Part shown: piece after piece, positions 12,449 to 23,211 of the stretch
Layout of the letters: every line of letters begins with the position of its first letter
Numbering within the stretch: position 1 is the stretch's first letter
Source of the DNA: Rosa chinensis
Lineage: Eukaryota > Streptophyta > Magnoliopsida > Rosales > Rosaceae
Direction: 5' to 3'
NCBI RefSeq assembly: GCF_002994745.2
Contig: NC_037093.1
Span: 16,813,555-16,877,554, forward strand
DNA length: 64,000 bases
The notes under the pieces: model-generated
Seen by the model: the letters and a program-made list of their open reading frames with translations, nothing else
Database searches by the model: none
Told to the model about the DNA's origin: nothing
Made by a program: the position numbers and the translations under genes

Positions 12449-12746
12449 CAAGGTTCTAAAAAACACTAGGCAGTAGTCCGGGCCCTAGCGCCCAGGGGCC
12501 TAGGCGGAAGTCTTGGAGGTTTTCTTTTTTTTATTAATTTTATTTTTATAACATATAATTATATAAATAAATAAGTGTTAATTAATGTGTGTGTTTTTTT
12601 TTCCTTTTAAAACATTTCTTTTTTCTTTTGGTCTTAATTATCTCCACTCTCTCTCCCCACCGAATCAGTCTTTCTTTTGGTTTAAACTTTAAAGCAAACG
12701 TCAGATACTTCTTCTTCTCTTATATACTATAAGATAATATATTTTT

Positions 12747-13172
12747 GGGTTATTATCACAAATGGTACCTGAACTTATCCTCAATTTTATCGATGGTACC
12801 TGAACTTCAATTTTGATCACAACTAGTACCTGAACTTTTCGATTTCATTTTAAATGGTACCTAAGGCCACCTTCGATCACTATTCCGGCCAAAGAAGCCA
12901 AATCTAAAAAAAAAAAAACAAAAAAACAAGTTCAAGGCAAGTCTATTACCAAAAAATCATCACTATATATGATCGCAACCCTCGAAATCATAAAAAATCA
13001 TCACTATGATCGCCTCCCATGCCATTTTAGTCGGAATAGTGATCGGAGGTGGCTCTAGGTACCATTTAAAATGAAATCGAAAAGTTCGGATACTGGTTGT
13101 GATCAAAATTGAAGTTCAGGTACCATCGATAAGATTGAGGTATAGTTCAGGTACCATTTGTGATAATAACCC
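12747..13172. mobile_element. MITE with long TIRs, 426 bp
   Basis: Begins GGGTTATTATCACAAATGG and ends with its inverse. The arms extend about 140 bp and carry repeated GGTACCTGAACTT words. A perfect 9-bp duplication TATATTTTT flanks it (12738-12746 and 13173-13181), which suggests a Mutator-like mobiliser. No coding capacity. It is nested in the 12449-13791 element. Confidence 0.9.
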
Positions 13173-13390
13173 TATATTTTTTTATTCTTTGTATTTGAAA
13201 CTAGCATGATCTTCATCCAATTAGTGTTGACCTTATCTGCAAAGCATATTTAAACTATTTACTATTTAGATAAACATAAGAAGAAATAAAGAAAAACCAA
13301 ACCACTTTAGCCTGGGCTCTTCGCTTCCGATGAGATTATCAATCAAACCCATCACCATCAAACTCAAGCTATAAGCTCCAAGAATGTCTG

Positions 13391-13416
13391 TAATCTCTCT
13401 CTCTCTCTCTCTCTCA
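13391..13416. repeat. (CT)n microsatellite
   Basis: A run of CT dinucleotides inside the TIR element; it gives the Arg-Glu repeat in the overlapping minus-strand ORF. Confidence 0.9.
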
Positions 13417-13791
13417 CTAGTTGATTGATGGAACCACCATCGTCCGATCAAGACAGTACCTTTCTTCTTCATTGCTTCTTCAAGTTCATTTTTTGAGTTT
13501 TGGCCTACCATGTTGTTGCTTGAGAGAGTGAGAAACTCTGAAAACTGAGAGTCTGAGATTCCCGTACCAAGTCGAAGCTGAAATCTGGAGGAAAAAAAAA
13601 AAAAAAAAAGGCAAAGCACCCATCGCCCAACGTCCAACGCCGAGCGCCTAAAGCCCGCCTAATACCGCCTAGGCGGCCGCCGAGAAGCCAAACGCCCAGA
13701 AGGATCGCCGGGCCTCTAATCGGAACGGTGAAGCCAAGCCCAGCACCTAGGCGCCACCTAGTCGGCCGCCTAGGCCGATTTTTAGAACTTG

Positions 13792-15277
13792 TAAGATACG
13801 TTGAAGATTTACCTGCACATTGAACCGATGACTATACACCTAACCAACTAAAGAACTCTGCCCAATTGGTGATACATGACTCAATCCATAAAACTAATAC
13901 ATTCACCTAAGTCCGCAATTGGTGTACATCAATACCTACCACCATACTGAGCCTGTCACACATATATCCTCAAGAGACCAGAATATAACTAAGAAACACA
14001 CAAAATAAAAAAACTGGGCCAAAGCCCACTAACCCCACCAGAAAAGGTGAATCCTTATTGTAAAAAAAAAAAAAAAAAAACCCTTAACACAAAAACCTAG
14101 TCCAACTAGACCCATTGACTAGGGCAAAGAACGAAGCCTTCATCGTTACGACGACGATCTCGTAGCCACCTCCCAGTGTAGTCCCACCATAATACCAACT
14201 AAAGTAATTAGCCCAAGAGGATCTAGGAGAGACCCCGATTGACCAACTGACCAATCCAAGCTCCTCCCCCTTCAGATCTCCTTGATTTGTCCAGAAGATC
14301 CCTCCGCCTGCAAACATCGGTAGCACCGAACTTCCTCAACTTGTAGACACCTTTGTCCCTACCTAGAATCCTCTTTAGGAGCCACCAAAACTCCCCTGGA
14401 TAACTCCCCACCCGACTGCACTTATCGCACTTCGACGAGGTCTGATACCAGGCACGATGCGAGAGTCGCGAGATAAGAAACAATATAAAGGCTAAGAAAC
14501 CCTAGCTAAGAAAATGTTCTATCACGCTTATTCGTGGGGTTAACTTTAGTAGGGAATGAAAGTAAGAAAAAGGTATTTCTAAATATCTACCAATTTACTG
14601 GAATACCCTCATGGGCCTCAATCCAAATACTGACTTAGTAGGTGTATTACTAACTCACTAACATAACCGAGGTGATCTGAAACCTCACCCTTGAAGAAGA
14701 AGAAGAAAAATAATCCAACAATCCTGTCTATACAAAATGTATTGATGTCAAAATTTGGCAAGTTATGTAAGGAAACTCTTATTGAGCTACGTCCATGTCC
14801 ATAGGATCTGCTTGGTGTTTTAGTAAATAAGAAAGGAGATTAACAATGGTTTACAAGAGCTTATTGCAGGTATACTTGTTGAGTCACAATTTACTTATAT
14901 AATTGTGCCTTAAAACTATGAAAATTAATTTGTCTTCCAATTGTCATGCTTAATCCATTTTTCTTTGTTTTCTTTTTTGGTAGGAAATAATGCAAAGAGA
15001 AAAAAACTGTCCAATTTATGGCTTGAAAGTGGAAGAATCAAAGCTATGAGGAGAAGACATGGGATTTAAGTGAGAAAAATGCCAAGTGGATTCTAGCGAA
15101 CTTTTCTGACAAGATTTTCTAGCGAGTGGTCACTCATGGAGGACCCCTAATCCAGCCAATGAGGACTATGGTGGTGGAAATTTTCCACCATTTGAAATTT
15201 AAATCTCTTCCCAGACCTTGTCTTTTTGAAGCTTTGCATCCATTCATTTCGACCATTTTGGGACCATGCAACATAGC
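13792..15277. other. Unassigned stretch
   Basis: Contains a poly-A run at 14060-14078 and a moderately GC-rich block (14080-14520) whose minus strand has short ORFs that I do not recognise, followed by AT-rich DNA up to the LTR at 15278. The block ends in AAACCCTAGC, a common plant 5'-leader word, so it may be a gene or LINE leader remnant; this is not supported further. Confidence 0.4.
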
Positions 15278-16462
15278 TGTTTGGACCCGATTTTAGTAAC
15301 TCCCATGTGTGTTGATTTGAGGGTTGATCAGAGAGGCATTGAGTCATTCGACTGGAATAAAAGTAGTGTTCGGTTATTCGGCCGAGATTAGAAGTTTTCG
15401 AGATGTATGGTTGAGATGGATGCACCGATAGAGGTTTGAGATTTTGGGTCAATTGACCCAAAAGATGAAGAAAAACGGATCTCATAGACATAAAGTTAGA
15501 CTGCCTGAGTCCACATGAGTAACTATACAATTGGGCTGCGAGGCAGAGTGGGGTAGTTCGGCCGAACCCAAGTAGTAACGTCGGCCGAAGAGTTCATTCA
15601 AGAAAGGAATCCTCGCAAGGAAGGAGTTCAAATCAATTATGGATTTCGATTGTGAAGATTTCAGATATCAGCCAAGTCAGGATTTTATGAGACAAATCAA
15701 TTCTAGAAGGAAGGAGAATCCTACTTCAATTCCACGTCTTGGAGGACAAGTTAGCTAGGGTTTTGACTTGTATATATAGCACATTGTAACTCATTGTAAA
15801 AGGTCCTGCACCACACAAACAAATCAATATACAACTTTTACTCAAACCTTTCTCTTACTCTTTCATAGGTACTTTGCCTTCTATTCAACTTTCATAACTT
15901 GTTTTCATTTTTAGTTTCTTACTTTTATTTCAGTCGTTACATTCAAGCACTTTACTTTCTTGTTCTTTATTTATCCGCACTTTACTTTTCACACTTAGGA
16001 GTATTTCGTAACATAGAATCATCATCCGTCTGATCTCGTTCGGCTAGTCCTGATTGGATCGATGCGATTCGCTGTTCACACACATATAATCTCACAACTC
16101 ATTGACAACCGAGTCCACTTCACCTTCGTCTTCATCGTGATTTGCGAGTATCTTCACTCGATAGACCTCTCGCTTGTCACTCGAACCTTTGAGTTTATCC
16201 AAGAAGTGAACGTGATAGAAGATCCCGATCAGGATTTACGCCTAACCAAAGTCCTTACAATAGAGGCTTTAGAACCTAACGGCCGAGATGGTTCCTTCCT
16301 CGGTCTACAATCTCTTGAAAGTAGTCAGATACAAGCGCAAATCAGATCTAAACCTCAGTTGGCCAATTGGCCGCGAGTTGGCACGCCGGCGCAATTTCAG
16401 AAGGACGATTCAACCACAGGTCCCTCGGCCCTCATTTTGGCCGAGACAATTTGAGGCAAACA
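15278..16462 (+). repeat. 5' LTR (557 bp certain, 1,185 bp probable)
   Basis: The first 557 bp repeat at 21803-22359. A TATA box (TATATATAG) is at 15771-15779. The extension to about 16462 rests on the PBS-like sequence that follows and on a CA terminus. Confidence 0.6.
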
Positions 16463-16509
16463 TCTTTTGGCACGCCCAGTGGGACATTAATGTATTAACA
16501 TATTCACAA

Positions 16510-17415
16510 ATGAGTTTCTATGAGCCGAATTCAAACGGCTGTAATTCAATATATGATACTAATGGTGGATACAGCTATGCAGCGTACAATGGTTTTGTTG
16601 ATTTGAATAGTCATGCTGTGTGGAGTTTACCGACACCAACAACCCAACCTCAATACTGTTTTAATGGCTATGACATGGATGAAATATGGACTAAACAAAT
16701 GGCCGGATATGTAGTTGATCCACTGCCCGAACTTGTTTCTAATCACCAACAAAATTGTTGGAAAATCATGGAGTCAATACAAAAGAATATGGAGATTTTA
16801 TATGAAAACTCTCAAAGAACCCAAGAAGAGTTGGATGAATACTTTCGAAAATGTAATGAGAAGCTGGACGATGATTGGCGAAGGTATGAGGTAGAATCCA
16901 TGAAGAGAAAGAGAAAGTCCGAGGAAGAATATCGAGCACGACAAAATGCATATATGATTTCAATGGTATCTCGTCCACCTCATCCATGCATCCAATACAA
17001 CGAGGAAAATTTTAGTTCGATTGTAGAAGATAAAGCCGCCCTTGAAGCTCCGCATTTGGCTGAATTAAAGATTGAGCCCAAAATTGGCCATCCAAGTGCG
17101 TTAGAAGACGTGGACAATCATGTGGCTGAGTATAGAGACCAATTGGTTGAAGAAATTGAACATTTTGACATGATTGTTGGAGACAAAGCTGATCTAGAAA
17201 AATCACAACCAACAAAATTTGAGGTAACGGCCGAAATTTGTGATTCAGGTACATGTTCGAAGGTTGAAATATCGGCTTACATAGTGGCCGAAAATCAAGA
17301 ACATACTACAAGGGATTTGAGTATGATGGTTTACAGTTTCCAAAACCTTAAACCAAATGCCGAAAACAAAGGAACTTCTGAGTTCGAAATAAAGCATCGT
17401 TGGCCACCACCATAG
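16510..17415 (+). CDS. Unknown ORF of non-autonomous LTR element, 301 aa
   Basis: I do not recognise this protein. The ATG at 16510 is the first one after the PBS-like site; the open frame extends further upstream into the leader. The first 90 residues are rich in Asn, Tyr and Ser (MSFYEPNSNGCNSIYDTNGG). A highly charged, probably coiled-coil segment follows at about 95-150 (TQEELDEYFRKCNEKLDDD, then KRKRKSEEEYRARQN), and the rest is acidic. No zinc knuckle, protease or polymerase motif is present. Its place directly after the PBS is where gag normally sits, so a structural or RNA-packaging role for a parasitic element is a reasonable guess, no more. The frame is intact, and the ORF stops just before the repeat array. 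Confidence 0.55.
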   Translation: MSFYEPNSNGCNSIYDTNGGYSYAAYNGFVDLNSHAVWSLPTPTTQPQYCFNGYDMDEIWTKQMAGYVVDPLPELVSNHQQNCWKIMESIQKNMEILYENSQRTQEELDEYFRKCNEKLDDDWRRYEVESMKRKRKSEEEYRARQNAYMISMVSRPPHPCIQYNEENFSSIVEDKAALEAPHLAELKIEPKIGHPSALEDVDNHVAEYRDQLVEEIEHFDMIVGDKADLEKSQPTKFEVTAEICDSGTCSKVEISAYIVAENQEHTTRDLSMMVYSFQNLKPNAENKGTSEFEIKHRWPPP

Positions 17416-17519
17416 CGGCCAAAATTTTTTTTTGTTTTCTTGCATTAGTTTGAAAAAAATGAAAATAACAACAAAAAAAAGTTTTGTTGGTGGGAGTCCA
17501 GACTTTACTTCTGTGTTTG

Positions 17520-19140
17520 TTGTCGGCCGAGTCAACCGTAAAGTTGGTTCGCCGAATTAAAAAGCTTGTTTCGACCTTTTGGCCAAGATTTTGGTTGGCC
17601 GAAACGAAAAGGTAATGTCAGTTGAGTCGAACAAGAATTTGGTTGATCGAAGTAAAAAGATAATCTCGGCCGAGGGGGCCAAGAGTTGGGTTAGCCAAGA
17701 AAAATAAGAAGTGTCGGCCGAAGTGCTTTAGAATTCGGCCGAATCGGCCAAGAATTTGGTTGGCCGAAATTCAAAAGTCGGTCGAATAGACCAAAATTTT
17801 GTTTCGCTGAAGTAAGAAGAAATCTCAGCTGAATCCAAGAATTGTTTGGCCAAAGTAAAAAAGAAAATGTCGGCTGAGATAGAAAAAAGTTGGCTCAGCC
17901 AAAGTGCTTTAGAAGTTGGCCGAGTCTACCAAGAATCTTGACCAAGAATTTGTTTGGCCGAAGTAAAAAGAAATCTCAGCCGAGGCGACCAAGAGTTAGG
18001 TTGGCTGAGGTAAATAAGAAGAGGGTCGGCCAAAGTGCTTTAAAAGTCGACCGAGTCGACCAAGAATTTCGTTGGGTGTTGCAAAATGAAATATCGGCCG
18101 AGTCGACCAAGAATTTAGTTGGTTAAAGTAAAAAAAAATAAACGTCGACCGAGGTGACCAAGAGTTGGGTCGTCCAAGGTAAATAAGAAATGGGGTCGGC
18201 CAAGTTTTAACCAAAAGTTGGGTCGGCCGAGGTAAACAAGAAGTGTTGGCCGAGTTTTAATCAAAAGTTAGATCAACTGAGGTACTTTAGAAGTCAGCTG
18301 AGGCGACTAAAAATTTAGTTGAAATAATAATGTCGGCCAAGTTATCCAAGAGTTTGGTTGGCCGAAATACTTTAGAAGTCGGCCGAGTCTACCAAGATTT
18401 TAGTTGGATGAAGCAAAATGAAGTATCGGCCGAATCAACCAAGAATTTGGTTGGCTGAAATGAAATATTGGCCGAATCGACTAAGTGTTTGGTTGGCTAA
18501 AATTCAAAAGTCGGCCGAATCGACCAAGATTTTATTTGGCCAAAGTAAAAAGAAATCTCAACCAAGACGATCAAGAGTTAGGATGGCCAAGATAGAGAAG
18601 AGGGTCGGCTGAAGTGCTTTAGATGTCTGCCAAGTGTCAACTAAGATTTGGGTCGGCCGAGGTAAATAAGGAGTGTCAGCCATGTTCGACCAACAATTTG
18701 GTTGACCGAAATGAAAAGGCAATGTTGGCCAAGTCGAACAAGAGTTGGGTAGGGCGAGGCAAATAAGTATTGGCCAAGTTTTAACCAAGAGTTAGGTCGG
18801 CCGTGGTAAACAAGAAGTTGTCGGCCGAGCTTTAGCTAAGAGTTGTGTTGGCCGAGTTTTAACCAAGAGTTAGGTCGGCCAAGGTAAACAAGAAGTTGCC
18901 AACCGAGCTTTAGCCAAGAGTTGGATCAGCCGAGTTTCAGCCAAGAGCTAGGTCAGTCGAGGTAAACAAGAAGTTGTCGGCCAAATTTTATGCAAGAGTT
19001 GGGTCGGCCGAGGTAAATAAGTGTCGGACTAGTTCTATATAAAAATTGGCCAAGGTTAAACAACAAATGATGGCCGAATCAATTATAACAGTGTTGGCCG
19101 AGCCAGACAAAAATTTCAGCCTAGTTTGAGAGTTGAGGCC
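17520..19140 (+). repeat. Degenerate tandem array with TCGGCCGA core
   Basis: Some 30 imperfect units of roughly 45-60 bp, each built from GTCGGCCGAG, ACCAAGAATTTGGTTGG, CCGAAGTAAAAAGAA or close variants. The palindromic word TCGGCCGA or one-base variants recurs throughout and again, more sparsely, at 20640-21660. Unit length is irregular and stops are common, so it is not a coding repeat. Confidence 0.85.
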
Positions 19141-19218
19141 GACTCAATTGACAAAATAACGACCGATTGATCAATCGTTCACATTTGCAAAATTAGAGTT
19201 AGAGTCATACAATTTAGG

Positions 19219-19653
19219 TCAGTTAGACTCTATAAGCCAACCGGATTGGATCGATGCGATTCCATACTTTTTCCACTCTTGGCTGAAGAAGTGTTCCATC
19301 CTTGGCAACCACTTCGTCCATTCAAGTGTCAGTTTCGGCCAGACTCGCGGGTGCTTCAACTCAATGCTCCAGGTGGACCAGCTAGCCCCATGAGCCAAAC
19401 AAGATGTGTCAACTAAAGAACTCTCTAATACTTCATTAACGGCTGATGGCATGCCCGCGCGATAATGCGGCCCTAATATGCATTCCCCTTGCGGTTCATT
19501 TTTCTTTGTCAACCGGCAGACCACGGAGTTTTGAAGTGTACCTTTGGAAGCATCAAAAGACTTCCTAAATTTGGTTGCAAACTTGGTCGATTTAGTTTCA
19601 ATTGCATCACTACCCTCCGACCCGGCCTCGAGTTCTGAAGCGTCATCGGCCAT
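19219..19653 (-). CDS. Antisense ORF, possibly plant-mobile-domain related, 144 aa
   Basis: An intact minus-strand ORF inside a plus-strand LTR element. The N-terminus (MADDASELEAGSEGSDAIET) is acidic. The C-terminal third has WSTWSIELKHPRVWPKLTLE followed by EWTKWLPRMEHFFSQEWKK and YGIASIQSG. That Trp-rich layout recalls the leader region of plant mobile domain proteins, which are known as antisense ORFs in some Tat/Ogre-type retrotransposons. This family assignment is from memory and tentative. The core of that domain is absent, so if the assignment is right this is a fragment. Upstream (19660-20280) the minus strand has no further clear exon. Confidence 0.4.
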   Translation of the reverse strand: MADDASELEAGSEGSDAIETKSTKFATKFRKSFDASKGTLQNSVVCRLTKKNEPQGECILGPHYRAGMPSAVNEVLESSLVDTSCLAHGASWSTWSIELKHPRVWPKLTLEWTKWLPRMEHFFSQEWKKYGIASIQSGWLIESN

Positions 19654-20399
19654 AGAATACTTGGTTTAGACAGCTAAACAATTTCACCTATCCTGCAAGG
19701 AAACCTCAAGGTCAGATTGAATAGTCAAACCAAAACAAAGCTTAAGGACATGCACCAATGCCAGTCAACTCAAGGAAAAAGAGGCTACTGTCTAGTCTGA
19801 TCAAAGTCCTTGATGAGGTCGAATCAGTAAGTGCAGGCAATGCCCAGATTAAAGCATATGAAGACACGATGTGGAGACAAAAGGCTTTCAAGACAAATCA
19901 CATGCAAGAATAAGCATAATTCATGCACAGCAAGCACTACTCATTATTATCAATGTGCAGAAGACATCAGACAAAATAACCCAGATTATGATTACCACAC
20001 TTCATCAAGCTTTGTTCCTAATCAGAGAAAGGAGGGAAGCGCCTATACCAACGTTTTGCCCAAACCACCACGACCGGCTGTGAGCTCCGCCGGCGCCGAA
20101 CCGGCGACTCAGCCCAGCGTTTGTCGGCGTCGAACTGACCACCGAGATCTAGATCGAAATCCCAAAATCGCCGATGTAGGAAGTAGACCTCAATTTCATG
20201 ACCAGATCAATTTATGTGGTCGTCAAAAGCTTCTTCTAAGAGAGAGAACACAAGAACACCGAGGGAAGAAGATTTGAAAGCTCAAAGTCTTTTGTTTTGC
20301 AGAATTTGAAGTTGAGAGGAAATGAGCAGCTGGGTACTCTAAAAAGAATAAAAGTGTTCTGGTTTGGTTGCTAACAAGAGAACAAGATGGGTTATCTAA

Positions 20400-20580
20400 T
20401 TGCACACTTCCACATGCAACTATATTATATAATTATAATTACTATAATTATGTTATATAACTATAGTTACATGCAAATTAGTAGTCAACAACCAAATTGA
20501 TCATGATTATACGTGCAATCATGATTGTTTGAGGATATATAATTATAATCATGATTATACAATTGATCATTGAACCCATG
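20400..20580. repeat. AT-rich palindromic block
   Basis: Repeated TATAATTATAATTAC / GTTATATAACTATA words form interleaved inverted repeats. A related block is at about 21110-21250, also bordered by CATGCAGTT-like words. Confidence 0.65.
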
Positions 20581-21802
20581 TTTTGGGTTTCGGCTGAAGC
20601 TTAGTCTCTGGGGAATTAGCCATTGTTTATTCTCCATGTGAGGATGTCGTGGCCGACTTGATTTTCTTTAGTGGACCGATTCGGCCGAGTTCCAAATTTA
20701 CAGTTAACTGTGTGGCTCGGCCAAAGCCTTGAGCTGGACGACTCGGCCGAAATCCTTCTTCTTAAAGTGTGGTTGTATAGAAAGCATGTGTGCGTATCCA
20801 AATTAATACCGAGTCACGTTTTAGGACGAACAACATATTGCCATGACCGAAGTGGTAGGTCGAGGAGCTAGATGCAAGTGACTCGGCCGAACTTCGAATC
20901 TCAGATGTCTCAACCAAGTTTTCAAAATGGATAGACTTTTGGTTGAATCTCGGCCCAATTACAAAATTCCATCTCAACCAAAGTTCTAACCATCTTAGGA
21001 CATGGCCGAGTATCAAAACCTGGCTGAGTTATTTTTTCCTACCTCAAACTATAAGACCAAGTTGTAGTTTGACATACACGATGCCGGCCGAGTTATTCTA
21101 GTTGTTATTAATATAATGGTAGTTGCATGCAGCTGCAATTTGAAGTTCATGCAATTACGTTATATAATTAAAATTATGCTATATAATTATAATCACATGC
21201 AGTTGGCCGAAGCACATGGGAACATATTCATGATTGTTTGGTGGTATATTTATTATCACGTTATATTAATTCTCCACTGAGCCCACATTTTGAAAGTGTC
21301 GGCCGAAGCTTAGTTTCAAGGGACTTGGCCAATGTCTACCCACCAAGCAGGGACGTCTTGGCCAAATTATCTTTGTTTTTGATGGGCCAACTCGGCCAAG
21401 TTCCAAATTTTCTAATAATTGGTTAGCTCGGCCAATGTTTTAAGCTGGACGATTCGACCGAGCTTTGTGCCTTGGGTATCTCATTTCATGGATGGATTGC
21501 TCGGTCAAGTCAAGACATGGATGGATTCGGCTGAACTTTAAGTCTCGGCCGAAGTCGCGAGTTAGACTATTTTAGCTATCAATGGGCATGACAAAAATTT
21601 CCTTGTTTCGGTCGTTTCCTTATCTTGGCCAGGTCTCGGCCGAATTTCAAGAGTCAGATCACCTAACCAAGCTTCTTTTCAAGACAATTAGCGAGAACAA
21701 CTAGTAGGTCGAATGACCATGTTACTTTGGGGTGTTATTTTCCCAAATCTCATAACCACTCGGCTTGATGGCCGATACTCATGAGACTGGGGGGGGGGCC
21801 AA

Positions 21803-22359
21803 TGTTTGGACCCGATTTTAGTAACTCCCATGTGTGTTGATTTGAGGGTTGATCAGAGAGGCATTGAGTCATTCGACTGGAATAAAAGTAGTGTTCGGTT
21901 ATTCGGCCGAGATTAGAAGTTTTCGAGATGTATGGTTGAGATGGATGCACCGATGGAGGTTTGAGATTTTGGGTCAATTGACCCAAAATATGAAGAAAAA
22001 CGGATCTCATAGACATAAAGTTAGACGGCCCGAGTCCACATGAGTAACTATACAATTGGGCTGCGAGGCAGAGTGGGGTAGTTCAGCCGAACCCAAGTAG
22101 TAAAGTCGGCCGAAGAGTTCATTCAAGAAAGGAATCCTTGCAAGGAAGGAGTTCAAATCAATTATGGATTTCGATTGTGAAGATTTCAGATATCAGCCAA
22201 GTCAGGATTTTATGAGACAAATCAATTCTAGAAGGAAGGAGAATCCTACTTCAATTCCACGTCTTGGAGGACAAGTTAGCTAGGGTTTTGACTTGTATAT
22301 ATAGCACATTGTAACTCATTGTAAAAGGTCCCGCACCACACAAACAAATCAATATACAA
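21803..22359 (+). repeat. 3' LTR, apparently truncated
   Basis: Matches 15278-15834 almost base for base. Immediately after it, at 22360, sequence belonging to a PG intron begins. Confidence 0.8.
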
Positions 22360-22396
22360 TACTTAGTAATAAGAAGAGTCTTTTAAATAAAATTAC
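22360..22396 (-). other. Start of PG intron 5, cut by LTR
   Basis: The GT donor at 22396-22395 follows PG exon 5; only 37 bp of intron remain before the LTR at 22359. The downstream acceptor and exon are not found in the window. Confidence 0.7.
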
Positions 22397-23038
22397 CAGT
22401 TCCAATGACAGAGTCGCGTATATTTAATTGGCTTGAAAAAGGGATTTTAATGCCATCTGTGTTGGGAATATCTTCTGGTGCAGTGATATGAACATTTGAT
22501 ATACTTACACCAGTACACTCATGTATAACTACATGGATTCCTGGGCTGTCTTTAGAACGAACTCCATTTAGGTTAAGGTTGTTACATTTGTGGAAGTGCA
22601 AAAGCTGCAGCAAACAACAACAAAAGCAACGATTTATTCACTCGCCCTTGAAAAATATTACGATTGTCTAACACTCTAACCTCTCTTGAAAAATAATTAC
22701 CCCAGGTACTTGGCAACCGTTATTTCCCTGCAACACAAACGCAAATGAAAGAAAGGATTCAAATGGATTTCTCTAGCTTTCTTAGTTATGGGTAAACAAT
22801 ATGCAACTATTTAGCAGGGAATACATTACATCTGTAGTGTCAATAAAATTAGATTTGCTGCTCCACCATATTGATCCCTTGCCATCTACGAGTCCTGCTC
22901 CATTGATAATGAGACCGTTCACTTCTTGGAAGCACAGCAAGCCCTCTAATTCACACCCTCTCCATTCATTAATATTCCCAGGAGCCGCAACATTCCCATC
23001 AACCTGGTTATAACCAAGAGATCGAAAAATAATATATA

Positions 23039-23211
23039 TGTTATAAACTAGAGAAAAATATAGAGATAGAAGAGAGAAACAAAATGTAGGAGGTAGAAGT
23101 GTCTATTTCATTCTCATTAGACCCCTTTATATAGGAGTAATGTTTACATCATAAAGACATAACTAATGAGTATTTACAGTGGACAACCACATTTATATAA
23201 TATTTATAACA
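23039..23211 (-). repeat. Copia B 3' LTR
   Basis: 173 bp, from TGTTATAAACTAGAG to TATTTATAACA. It differs from the 5' copy by a few substitutions and a 3-base GGG indel. Confidence 0.92.

Larger units (their letters stand above)
12449..13791. mobile_element. TIR element with CTAGGCG-rich ends
   Basis: The left end (CAAGGTTCTAAAAAACACTA) is the inverse of the right end (GATTTTTAGAACTTG), and both subterminal regions are full of CCTAGGCG/CGCCTAGG words. I see no convincing target duplication, so class and exact borders are uncertain; plant hAT-type elements often look like this. It contains the MITE at 12747-13172, a (CT)n run at about 13391-13416 and an uncharacterised minus-strand ORF at 13266-13637 that is probably fortuitous. 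Confidence 0.6.
15278..22359 (+). mobile_element. Non-autonomous LTR retrotransposon with CGGCCGA repeats
   Basis: Direct repeats 15278-15834 and 21803-22359 are equal in length and nearly identical, both starting TGTTTGGACCCG. The second follows a purine run (about 21789-21798). A primer-binding-site-like TTGGCACGCCCAGTGGGAC lies at 16467-16485, so the full 5' LTR may extend to about 16462, with the 3' LTR cut at 22359. No gag, protease, integrase or RT is seen. Contents are a 301-aa ORF, a CGGCCGA-rich array, an antisense ORF and AT-palindromic blocks. No target duplication is found, consistent with a lost 3' end. Confidence 0.75.

Noticed and set aside
13266..13637. 123-aa minus-strand ORF inside the TIR element as transposase
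   Set aside because: No transposase motif; part of it is encoded by a (CT)n run and a poly-A run.
19831..20277. 148-aa plus-strand ORF in the CGGCCGA element as a gene
   Set aside because: No motif, and it lies in a GC-rich patch with open frames on both strands; left unassigned.
22383..22613. Functional polygalacturonase
   Set aside because: Catalytic GDD, the His motif and the RIK region are missing, and exon 1 has a frameshift.
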